64,000 nucleotides of DNA from Hybos culiciformis (Eukaryota > Arthropoda > Insecta > Diptera > Hybotidae), in NCBI GenBank assembly GCA_964007475.1, contig CAXFZM010000064.1:62001-126000 (forward strand), written 5' to 3'. Position numbers and translations under genes: made by a program. The notes under the pieces are model-generated. The model saw only the letters and a list, made by a program, of their open reading frames with translations. It was not told the DNA's origin and did not search any database. Of the stretch, positions 1 to 9,857 are shown in pieces. How positions within the stretch are numbered: position 1 is the stretch's first letter; each line of letters begins with the position of its first letter.

Positions 1-186
1 GCTTCTTTCTGTGCAATTTTTATGAAAATCGGTTTTCTAGATCCGGAGAAATAAACGATAAGGTGAGCAAACCCCCTAACTTTAACACATAAAATGTTGA
101 CTTTGGGCTGGTTTTTTGTTCATTACGCGGGTTCCAGACCTCGGAGAACCTTCGTTTTTGGCTTAAATTAAAGGTCTAGAAATTAC
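1..186 (+). repeat. Reference monomer (M1) used for unit coordinates
   Basis: This unit defines the register used here. Landmarks: T-rich start at 5-20; TCTAGA at 36-41; palindrome TCCGGA at 42-47; a C5 run at 72-76; a T6 tract at 112-117; variable site 127-129 (gcg, tcc or tcg); an inverted repeat around 142-154; a T5 tract at 155-159; and a second TCTAGA at 175-180. M1 itself carries gcg at 127-129, gttcc at 131-135 and a T at 152, which is one recurrent variant class and not the majority form. The majority form has tcc at 127-129 and C at 152. By eye, positions 52-81 and 112-126 vary little, while 127-184 holds most class-defining markers. The unit length suits one nucleosome plus linker; that is an inference from length. 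Confidence 0.95.
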
Positions 187-1674
187 GCTTCTTTCTGTGC
201 AATTTTTATGAAAATCGGTTTTCTAGATCCGGAGAAATAAACGATAAGGTGAGCAAACCCCCTAACTTTAACACATAAAATGTTGACTTTGGGCTGGTTT
301 TTTGTTCATTACTCCGGCTCCAGACCTCGGAGAACCTCCGTTTTTGGCTTAAATTAAAGCTCTAGAAATTACGCTTCTTTCTGTGCAATTTTTATGTAAA
401 TCGGTTTTCTAGATCCGGAGAAATAAACGATAAGGTGAGCAAACCCCCTAACTTTAACACATAAAATGTTGACTTTGGGCTGGTTTTTTGTTCATTACTC
501 CGGCTCCAGACCTCGGAGAACCTCCGTTTTTGGCTTAAATTAAAGGTCTAGAAATTACGCTTCTTTCTGTGCAATTTTTATGAAAATCGGTTTTCTAGAT
601 CCGGAGAAATAAACGATAAGGTGAGCAAACCCCCTAACTTTAACACATAAAATGTTGACTTTGGGCTGGTTTTTTGTTCATTACTCCGGCTCCAGACCTC
701 GGAGAACCTTCGTTTTTGGCTTAAATTAAAGGTCTAGAAATTACGCTTCTTTCTGTGCAATTTTTATGAAAATCGGTTTTCTAGATCCGGAGAAATAAAC
801 GATAAGGTGAGCAAACCCCCTAACTTTAACACATAAAATGTTGACTTTGGGCTGGTTTTTTGTTCATTACGCGGGCTCCAGACCTCGGAGAACCTCCGTT
901 TTTGGCTTAAATTAAAGGTCTAGAAATTACGCTTCTTTCTGTGCAATTTTTATGAAAATCGGTTTTCTAGATCCGGAGAAATAAACGATAAGGTGAGCAA
1001 ACCCCCTAACTTTAACACATAAAATGTTGACTTTGGGCTGGTTTTTTGTTCATTACTCCGGCTCCAGACTTCGGCGGACCTCCGTTTTTGGCTTAAATTA
1101 AAGGTCTAGAAATTACGCTTCTTTCTGTGCAATTTTTATGAAAATCGGTTTTCTAGATCCGGAGAAGTAAACGATAAGGTGAGCAAACCCCTTAACTTTA
1201 ACACATAAAATGTTGACTTTGGGCTGGTTTTTTGTTCATTACTCCGGCTCTAGACCTCGGAGAACCTCCGTTTTTGGCTTAAATTAAAGGTCTAGAAATG
1301 ACGCTTCTTTCTGTGCAATTTTTATGAAAATCGGTTTTCTAGATCCGGAGAAATAAACGATAAGGTGAGCAAACCCCCTAACTTTAACACATAAAATGTT
1401 GACTTTGGGCTGGTTTTTTGTTCATTACTCCGGCTCCAGACCTCGGAGAACCTCCGTTTTTGGCTTAAATTAAAGCTCTAGAAATTACGCTTCTTTCTGT
1501 GCAATTTTTATGTAAATCGGTTTTCTAGATCCGGAGAAATAAACGATAAGGTGAGCAAACCCCCTAACTTTAACACATAAAATGTTGACTTTGGGCTGGT
1601 TTTTTGTTCATTACTCGGGCTCCAGACCTCGGAGAACCTCCGTTTTTGGCTTAAATTAAAGGTCTAGAAATTAC
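1..1674 (+). repeat. 9-monomer HOR (M1-M9), first copy
   Basis: Nine ordered monomer types: A (gcg at 127-129, T152), B (C at 174, giving agctctag), C (T at 25 with tcc), D (tcc with T152), E (gcg with C152), F (acttcggcgg at 138-147), G (gaag at 48-51, ccccttaac at 73-80, T135 and G184), B again, then H (T25 with tcg at 127-129). The same order recurs at 14879-16552. It recurs with the last unit altered at 5766-7253, and from type C onward at 9858-11159. Repetition of an ordered series of distinguishable monomers is what defines a higher-order repeat. Confidence 0.9.
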
Positions 1675-3719
1675 GCTTCTTTCTGTGCAATTTTTATGAA
1701 AATCGGTTTTCTAGATCCGGAGAAATAAACGATAAGGTGAGCAAACCCCCTAACTTTAACACATAAAATGTTGACTTTGGGCTGGTTTTTTGTTCATTAC
1801 GCGGGTTCCAGACCTCGGAGAACCTTCGTTTTTGGCTTAAATTAAAGGTCTAGAAATTACGCTTCTTTCTGTGCAATTTTTATGAAAATCGGTTTTCTAG
1901 ATCCGGAGAAATAAACGATAAGGTGAGCAAACCCCCTAACTTTAACACATAAAATGTTGACTTTGGGCTGGTTTTTTGTTCATTACTCCGGCTCCAGACC
2001 TCGGAGAACCTCCGTTTTTGGCTTAAATTAAAGCTCTAGAAATTACGCTTCTTTCTGTGCAATTTTTATGTAAATCGGTTTTCTAGATCCGGAGAAATAA
2101 ACGATAAGGTGAGCAAACCCCCTAACTTTAACACATAAAATGTTGACTTTGGGCTGGTTTTTTGTTCATTACTCCGGCTCCAGACCTCGGAGAACCTCCG
2201 TTTTTGGCTTAAATTAAAGGTCTAGAAATTACGCTTCTTTCTGTGCAATTTTTATGAAAATCGGTAGTCTAGATCCGGAGAAATAAACGATAAGGTGAGC
2301 AAACCCCCTAACTTTAACACATAAAATGTTGACTTTGGGCTGGTTTTTTGTTCATTACTCCGGCTCCAGACCTCGGAGAACCTCCGTTTTTGGCTTAAAT
2401 TAAAGGTCTAGAAATTACGCTTCTTTCTGTGCAATTTTTATGAAAATCGGTTTTCTAGATCCGGAGAAATAAACGATAAGGTGAGCAAACCCCCTAACTT
2501 TAACACATAAAATGTTGACTTTGGGCTGGTTTTTTGTTCATTACTCCGGCTCCAGACTTCGGCGGACCTCCGTTTTTGGCTTAAATTAAAGGTCTAGAAA
2601 TTACGCTTCTTTCTGTGCAATTTTTATGAAAATCGGTTTTCTAGACTCGGAGAAATAAACGATAAGGTGAGCAAACCCCCTAACTTTAACACATAAAATG
2701 TTGACTTTGGGTTGGTTTTTTGTTCATTACTCCGGCTCCAGACCTCGGAGAACCTCCGTTTTTGGCTTAAATTAAAGGTCTAGAAATTACGCTTCTTTCT
2801 GTGCAATTTTTATGAAAATCGGTTTTCTAGATCCGGAGAAATAAACGATAAGGTGAGCAAACCCCTAACTTTAACACATAAAATGTTGACTTTGGGCTGG
2901 TTTTTTGTTCATTACTCCGGCTCCAGACCTCGGAGAACCTCCGTTTTTGGCTTAAATTAAAGCTCTAGAAATTACGCTTCTTTCTGTGCAATTTTTATGT
3001 AAATCGGTTTTCTAGATCCGGAGAAATAAACGATAAGATGAGCAAACCCCCTAACTTTAACACATAAAATGTTGACTTTGGGCTGTTTTTTTGTTCATTA
3101 CTCAGGCTCCAGACCACGGAGAACCTCCGTTTTTGGCTTAAATTAAAGGTCTAGAAATTACGCTTCTTTCTGTGCAATTTTTATGAAAATCGGTTTTCTA
3201 GATCCGGAGAAATAAACGATAAGGTGAGCAAACCCCCTAACTTTAACACATAAAATGTTGACTTTGGGCTGGTTTTTTGTTCATTACGCGGGCTCCAGAC
3301 CTCGGAGAACCTTCGTTTTTGGCTTAAATTAAAGGTCTAGAAATTACGCTTCTTTCTGTGCAATTTTTATGAAAATCGGTTTTCTAGATCCGGAGAAATA
3401 AACGATAAGGTGAGCAAACCCCCTAACTTTAACACATAAAATGTTGACTTTGGGCTGGTTTTTTGTTCATTACTCCGGCTCCAGACCTCGGAGAACCTCC
3501 GTTTTTGGCTTAAATTAAAGCTCTAGAAATTACGCTTCTTTCTGTGCAATTTTTATGTAAATCGGTTTTCTAGATCCGGAGAAATAAACGATAAGGTGAG
3601 CAAACCCCCTAACTTTAACACATAAAATGTTGACTTTGGGCTGGTTTTTTGTTCATTACTCGGGCTCCAGACCTCGGAGAACCTCCGTTTTTGGCTTAAA
3701 TTAAAGGTCTACAAATTAC

Positions 3720-5765
3720 GCTTCTTTCTGTGCAATTTTTATGAAAATCGGTTTTCTAGATCCGGAGAAGTAAACGATAAGGTGAGCAAACCCCCTAACT
3801 TTAACACATAAAATGTTGACTTTGGGCTGGTTTTTTGTTCATTACTCCGGCTCCAGACCTCGGAGAACCTTCGTTTTTGGCTTAAATTAAAGGTCTAAAA
3901 ATTACGCTTCTTTCTGTGCAATTTTTATGAAAATCGGTTTTCTAGATCCGGAGAAATAAACGATAAGGTGAGCAAACCCCCTAACTTTAACACATAAAAT
4001 GTTGACTTTGGGCTGGTTTTTTGTTCATTACGCGGGCTCCAGACCTCGGAGAACCTCCGTTTTTGGCTTAAATTAAAGGTCTAGAAATTACGCTTCTTTC
4101 TGTGCAATTTTTATGAAAATCGGTTTTCTAGATCCGGAGAAATAAACGATAAGGTGAGCAAACCCCCTAACTTTAACACATAAAATGTTGACTTTGGGCT
4201 GGTTTTTTGTTCATTACTCCGGCTCCAGACTTCGGCGGACCTCCGTTTTTGGCTTAAATTAAAGGTCTAGAAATTACGCTTCTTTCTGTGCAATTTTTAT
4301 GAAAATCGGTTTTCTAGATCCGGAGAAGTAAACGATAAGGTGAGCAAACCCCTTAACTTTAACACATAAAATGTTGACTTTGGGCTGGTTTTTTGTTCAT
4401 TACTCCGACTCTAGACCTCGGAGAACCTCCGTTTTTGGCTTAAATTAAAGGTCTAGAAATGACGCTTCTTTCTGTGCAATTTTTATGAAAATCGGTTTTC
4501 TAGATCCGGAGAAATAAACGATAAGGTGAGCAAACCCCCTAACTTTAACACATAAAATGTTGACTTTGGGCTGGTTTTTTGTTCATTACTCCGGCTCCAG
4601 ACCTCGGAGAACCTCCGTTTTTGGCTTAAATTAAAGCTCTAGAAATTACGCTTCTTTCTGTGCAATTTTTATGTAAATCGGTTTTCTAGATCCGGAGAAA
4701 TAAACGATAAGGTGAGCAAACCCCCTAACTTTAACACATAAAATGTTGACTTTGGGCTGGTTTTTTGTTCATTACTCGGGCTCCAGACCTCGGAGAACCT
4801 CCGTTTTTGGCTTAAATTAAAGGTCTAGAAATTACGCTTCTTTCTGTGCAATTTTTATGAAAATCGGTTTTCTAGATCCGGAGAAATAAACGATAAGGTG
4901 AGCAAACCCCCTAACTTTAACACATAAAATGTTGACTTTGGGCTGGTTTTTTGTTCATTACTCGGGCTCCAGACCTCGGAGAACCTCCGTTTTTGGCTTA
5001 AATTAAAGGTCTAGAAATTACGCTTCTTTCTGTGCAATTTTTATGAAAATCGGTTTTCTAGATCCGGAGAAATAAACGATAAGGTGAGCAAACCCCCTAA
5101 CTTTAACACATAAAATGTTGACTTTGGGCTGGTTTTTTGTTCATTACTCCGGCTCCAGACTTCGGCGGACCTCCGTTTTTGGCTTAAATTAAAGGTCTAG
5201 AAATTACGCTTCTTTCTGTGCAATTTTTATGAAAATCGGTTTTCTAGATCCGGAGAAGTAAACGATAAGGTGAGCAAACCCCTTAACTTTAACACATAAA
5301 ATGTTGACTTTGGGCTGGTTTTTTGTTCATTACTCCGGCTCTAGACCTCGGAGAACCTCCGTTTTTGGCTTAAATTAAAGGTCTAGAAATGACGCTTCTT
5401 TCTGTGCAATTTTTATGAAAATCGGTTTTCTAGATCCGGAGAAATAAACGATAAGGTGAGCAAACCCCCTAACTTTAACACATAAAATGTTGACTTTGGG
5501 CTGGTTTTTTGTTCATTACTCCGGCTCCAGACCTCGGAGAACCTCCGTTTTTGGCTTAAATTAAAGCTCTAGAAATTACGCTTCTTTCTGTGCAATTTTT
5601 ATGTAAATCGGTTTTCTAGATCCGGAGAAATAAACGATAAGGTGAGCAAACCCCCTAACTTTAACACATAAAATGTTGACTTTGGGCTGGTTTTTTGTTC
5701 ATTACTCGGGCTCCAGACCTCGGAGAACCTCCGTTTTTGGCTTAAATTAAAGGTCTAGAAATTAC
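3720..5765 (+). repeat. HOR remnant with two 930-bp-spaced F-G-B-H blocks
   Basis: Monomers M21-M31. M21 (3720-3905) is a D-type hybrid carrying gaag and a unique gtctaaaaa tail. M22 is type E. The four-monomer series F-G-B-H then appears at 4092-4835 and again at 5022-5765, separated by one tcg monomer, so the offset is five units (930 bp). This is the 3' part of the 9-mer duplicated locally by an in-register exchange. The G unit at 4278 carries a private change (ccgact for ccggct). Confidence 0.8.
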
Positions 5766-7625
5766 GCTTCTTTCTGTGCAATTTTTATGAAAATCGGTTT
5801 TCTAGATCCGGAGAAATAAACGATAAGGTGAGCAAACCCCCTAACTTTAACACATAAAATGTTGACTTTGGGCTGGTTTTTTGTTCATTACGCGGGTTCC
5901 AGACCTCGGAGAACCTTCGTTTTTGGCTTAAATTAAAGGTCTAGAAATTACGCTTCTTTCTGTGCAATTTTTATGAAAATCGGTTTTCTAGATCCGGAGA
6001 AATAAACGATAAGGTGAGCAAACCCCCTAACTTTAACACATAAAATGTTGACTTTGGGCTGGTTTTTTGTTCATTACTCCGGCTCCAGACCTCGGAGAAC
6101 CTCCGTTTTTGGCTTAAATTAAAGCTCTAGAAATTACGCTTCTTTCTGTGCAATTTTTATGTAAATCGGTTTTCTAGATCCGGAGAAATAAACGATAAGG
6201 TGAGCAAACCCCCTAACTTTAACACATAAAATGTTGACTTTGGGCTGGTTTTTTGTTCATTACTCCGGCTCCAGACCTCGGAGAACCTCCGTTTTTGGCT
6301 TAAATTAAAGGTCTAGAAATTACGCTTCTTTCTGTGCAATTTTTATGAAAATCGGTTTTCTAGATCCGGAGAAATAAACGATAAGGTGAGCAAACCCCCT
6401 AACTTTAACACATAAAATGTTGACTTTGGGCTGGTTTTTTGTTCATTACTCCGGCTCCAGACCTCGGAGAACCTTCGTTTTTGGCTTAAATTAAAGGTCT
6501 AGAAATTACGCTTCTTTCTGTGCAATTTTTATGAAAATCGGTTTTCTAGATCCGGAGAAATAAACGATAAGGTGAGCAAACCCCCTAACTTTAACACATA
6601 AAATGTTGACTTTGGGCTGGTTTTTTGTTCATTACGCGGGCTCCAGACCTCGGAGAACCTCCGTTTTTGGCTTAAATTAAAGGTCTGGAAATTACGCTTC
6701 TTTCTGTGCAATTTTTATGAAAATCGGTTTTCTAGATCCGGAGAAATAAACGATAAGGTGAGCAAACCCCCTAACTTTAACACATAAAATGTTGACTTTG
6801 GGCTGGTTTTTTGTTCATTACTCCGGCTCCAGACTTCGGCGGACCTCCGTTTTTGGCTTAAATTAAAGGTCTAGAAATTACGCTTCTTTCTGTGCAATTT
6901 TTATGAAAATCGGTTTTCTAGATCCGGAGAAGTAAACGATAAGGTGAGCAAACCCCTTAACTTTAACACATAAAATGTTGACTTTGGGCTGGTTTTTTGT
7001 TCATTACTCCGGCTCTAGACCTCGGAGAACCTCCGTTTTTGGCTTAAATTAAAGGTCTAGAAATGACGCTTCTTTCTGTGCAATTTTTATGAAAATCGGT
7101 TTTCTAGATCCGGAGAAATAAACGATAAGGTGAGCAAACCCCCTAACTTTAACACATAAAATGTTGACTTTGGGCTGGTTTTTTGTTCATTACTCCGGCT
7201 CCAGACCTCGGAGAACCTCCGTTTTTGGCTTAAATTAAAGCTCTAGAAATTACGCTTCTTTCTGTGCAATTTTTATGTAAATCGGTTTTCTAGATCCGGA
7301 GAAATAAACGATAAGGTGAGCAAACCCCCTAACTTTAACACATAAAATGTTGACTTTGGGCTGGTTTTTTGTTCATTACTCCGGCTCCAGACTTCGGCGG
7401 ACCTCCGTTTTTGGCTTAAATTAAAGGTCTAGAAATTACGCTTCTTTCTGTGCAATTTTTATGAAAATCGGTTTTCTAGATCCGGAGAAGTAAACGATAA
7501 GGTGAGCAAACCCCTTAACTTTAACACATAAAATGTTGACTTTGGGCTGGTTTTTTGTTCATTACTCCGGCTCTAGACCTCGGAGAACCTCCGTTTTTGG
7601 CTTAAATTAAAGGTCTAGAAATGAC
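5766..7625 (+). repeat. 9-mer HOR copy ending in a hybrid monomer (M32-M41)
   Basis: Types A-B-C-D-E-F-G-B run from 5766 to 7253 in the same order as at 1-1488. The ninth unit (7254-7439) is not H. It begins like C or H (T at 25) but ends like F (acttcggcgg), and a second G unit follows at 7440-7625. This is a recombinant monomer at an exchange point. The E unit here has ggtctgg instead of ggtctag at 173-179, a marker that also occurs at about 9475, 10407 and 15800 and nowhere later in the window. Confidence 0.8.
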
Positions 7626-9857
7626 GCTTCTTTCTGTGCAATTTTTATGAAAATCGGTTTTCTAGATCCGGAGAAATAAACGATAAGGTGAGCAAACCCC
7701 CTAACTTTAACACATAAAATGTTGACTTTGGGCTGGTTTTTTGTTCATTACTCCGGCTCCAGACCTCGGAGAACCTTCGTTTTTGGCTTAAATTAAAGGT
7801 CTAGAAATTACGCTTCTTTCTGTGCAATTTTTATGAAAATCGGTTTTCTAGATCCGGAGAAATAAACGATAAGGTGAGCAAACCCCCTAACTTTAACACA
7901 TAAAATGTTGACTTTGGGCTGGTTTTTTGTTCATTACTCCGGCTCCAGACCTCGGAGAACCTCCGTTTTTGGCTTAAATTAAAGCTCTAGAAATTACGCT
8001 TCTTTCTGTGCAATTTTTATGTAAATCGGTTTTCTAGATCCGGAGAAATAAACGATAAGGTGAGCAAACCCCCTAACTTTAACACATAAAATGTTGACTT
8101 TGGGCTGGTTTTTTGTTCATTACTCGGGCTCCAGACCTCGGAGAACCTCCGTTTTTGGCTTAAATTAAAGGTCTACAAATTACGCTTCTTTCTGTGCAAT
8201 TTTTATGAAAATCGGTTTTCTAGATCCGGAGAAATAAACGATAAGGTGAGCAAACCCCCTAACTTTAACACATAAAATGTTGACTTTGGGCTGGTTTTTT
8301 GTTCATTACTCCGGCTCCAGACTTCGGCGGACCTCCGTTTTTGGCTTAAATTAAAGGTCTAGAAATTACGCTTCTTTCTGTGCAATTTTTATGAAAATCG
8401 GTTTTCTAGATCCGGAGAAATAAACGATAAGGTGAGCAAACCCCCTAACTTTAACACATAAAATGTTGACTTTGGGCTGGTTTTTTGTTCATTACTCCGG
8501 CTCCAGACCTCGGAGAACCTTCGTTTTTGGCTTAAATTAAAGGTCTAGAAATTACGCTTCTTTCTGTGCAATTTTTATGAAAATCGGTTTTCTAGATCCG
8601 GAGAAATAAACGATAAGGTGAGCAAACCCCCTAACTTTAACACATAAAATGTTGACTTTGGGCTGGTTTTTTGTTCATTACTCCGGCTCCAGACTTCGGC
8701 GGACCTCCGTTTTTGGCTTAAATTAAAGGTCTAGAAATTACGCTTCTTTCTGTGCAATTTTTATGAAAATCGGTTTTCTAGATCCGGAGAAATAAACGAT
8801 AAGGTGAGCAAACCCCCTAACTTTAACACATAAAATGTTGACTTTGGGCTGGTTTTTTGTTCATTACTCGGGCTCCAGACCTCGGAGAACCTCCGTTTTT
8901 GGCTTAAATTAAAGGTCTAGAAATTACGCTTCTTTCTGTGCAATTTTTATGAAAATCGGTTTTCTAGATCCGGAGAAATAAACGATAAGGTGAGCAAACC
9001 CCCTAACTTTAACACATAAAATGTTGACTTTGGGCTGGTTTTTTGTTCATTACTCCGGCTCCAGACTTCGGCGGACCTCCGTTTTTGGCTTAAATTAAAG
9101 GTCTAGAAATTACGCTTCTTTCTGTGCAATTTTTATGAAAATCGGTTTTCTAGATCCGGAGAAATAAACGATAAGGTGAGCAAACCCCCTAACTTTAACA
9201 CATAAAATGTTGACTTTGGGCTGGTTTTTTGTTCATTACTCCGGCTCCAGACCTCGGAGAACCTTCGTTTTTGGCTTAAATTAAAGGTCTAGAAATTACG
9301 CTTCTTTCTGTGCAATTTTTATGAAAATCGGTTTTCTAGATCCGGAGAAATAAACGATAAGGTGAGCAAACCCCCTAACTTTAACACATAAAATGTTGAC
9401 TTTGGGCTGGTTTTTTGTTCATTACGCGGGCTCCAGACCTCGGAGAACCTCCGTTTTTGGCTTAAATTAAAGGTCTGGAAATTACGCTTCTTTCTGTGCA
9501 ATTTTTATGAAAATCGGTTTTCTAGATCCGGAGAAATAAACGATAAGGTGAGCAAACCCCCTAACTTTAACACATAAAATGTTGACTTTGGGCTGGTTTT
9601 TTGTTCATTACTCCGGCTCCAGACTTCGGCGGACCTCCGTTTTTGGCTTAAATTAAAGGTCTAGAAATTACGCTTCTTTCTGTGCAATTTTTATGAAAAT
9701 CGGTTTTCTAGATCCGGAGAAATAAACGATAAGGTGAGCAAACCCCCTAACTTTAACACATAAAATGTTGACTTTGGGCTGGTTTTTTGTTCATTACTCG
9801 GGCTCCAGACCTCGGAGAACCTCCGTTTTTGGCTTAAATTAAAGGTCTACAAATTAC
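7626..9857 (+). repeat. T-B-K-F-D-F-tcg-F block and flanks (M42-M53)
   Basis: K denotes the tacaaat tail (C at 179). The eight-monomer series at 7626-9113 (tcc/T152, B, T25-tcg-K, F, tcc/T152, F, tcg, F) has the same class order at 12833-14320, where the first unit is gcg instead of tcc. The offset is 28 monomers minus one deleted base (5207 bp). After it come a D, an E with ggtctgg, an F and a tcg-K unit. No complete 9-mer is present in this stretch. Confidence 0.75.

Larger units (their letters stand above)
1..3719 (+). repeat. 20-monomer composite HOR, copy 1 (M1-M20)
   Basis: The 9-mer at 1-1674 is followed by an 8-mer (1675-3161: A, B, C, plain, F, J, delta-B, H-like) and a 3-mer (3162-3719: gcg/T152, B, then T25 with tcg and tacaaat). 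J is a monomer with gactcgg replacing gatccgg at 40-46. Delta is the 1-bp loss in the C5 run. The same 20-monomer order recurs at 14879-18597, both copies 3719 bp long because each contains one delta unit. Local differences in this copy include cggtagtctag at about 2265, gggttgg at about 2710, and a divergent unit at 2976-3161 with gataagatg, gctgttttt, ctcaggc and accacgg. Confidence 0.88.

Noticed and set aside
71..80. Telomere-like CCCTAA in the accccctaac stretch
   Set aside because: Only one hexamer per 186-bp unit, not tandem; most likely chance.
105..120. Promoter or terminator (G-rich stretch followed by T6)
   Set aside because: The T6 tract at 112-117 is not preceded by a GC-rich hairpin, and it occurs in all but the two 31-bp-deleted units and a few variants, so it is a property of the monomer and not a regulatory site.
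151..167. CENP-B box (TTCG....A..CGGG) starting at ccttcg in T152 monomers
   Set aside because: After TTCG the sequence runs into tttttggctt and lacks the required A and CGGG. I found no matching box in the reference monomer on either strand.
6529..6711. Minus-strand 60-codon open frames inside single monomers (also at 9319, 10249, 15642 and 23638)
   Set aside because: They begin with TTG, not ATG. They exist only where one base change (ggtctgg, or gctcaag at 23638) removes a TAG that closes the frame in all other units. They are confined to one satellite unit, and I see no reason to think any is translated.
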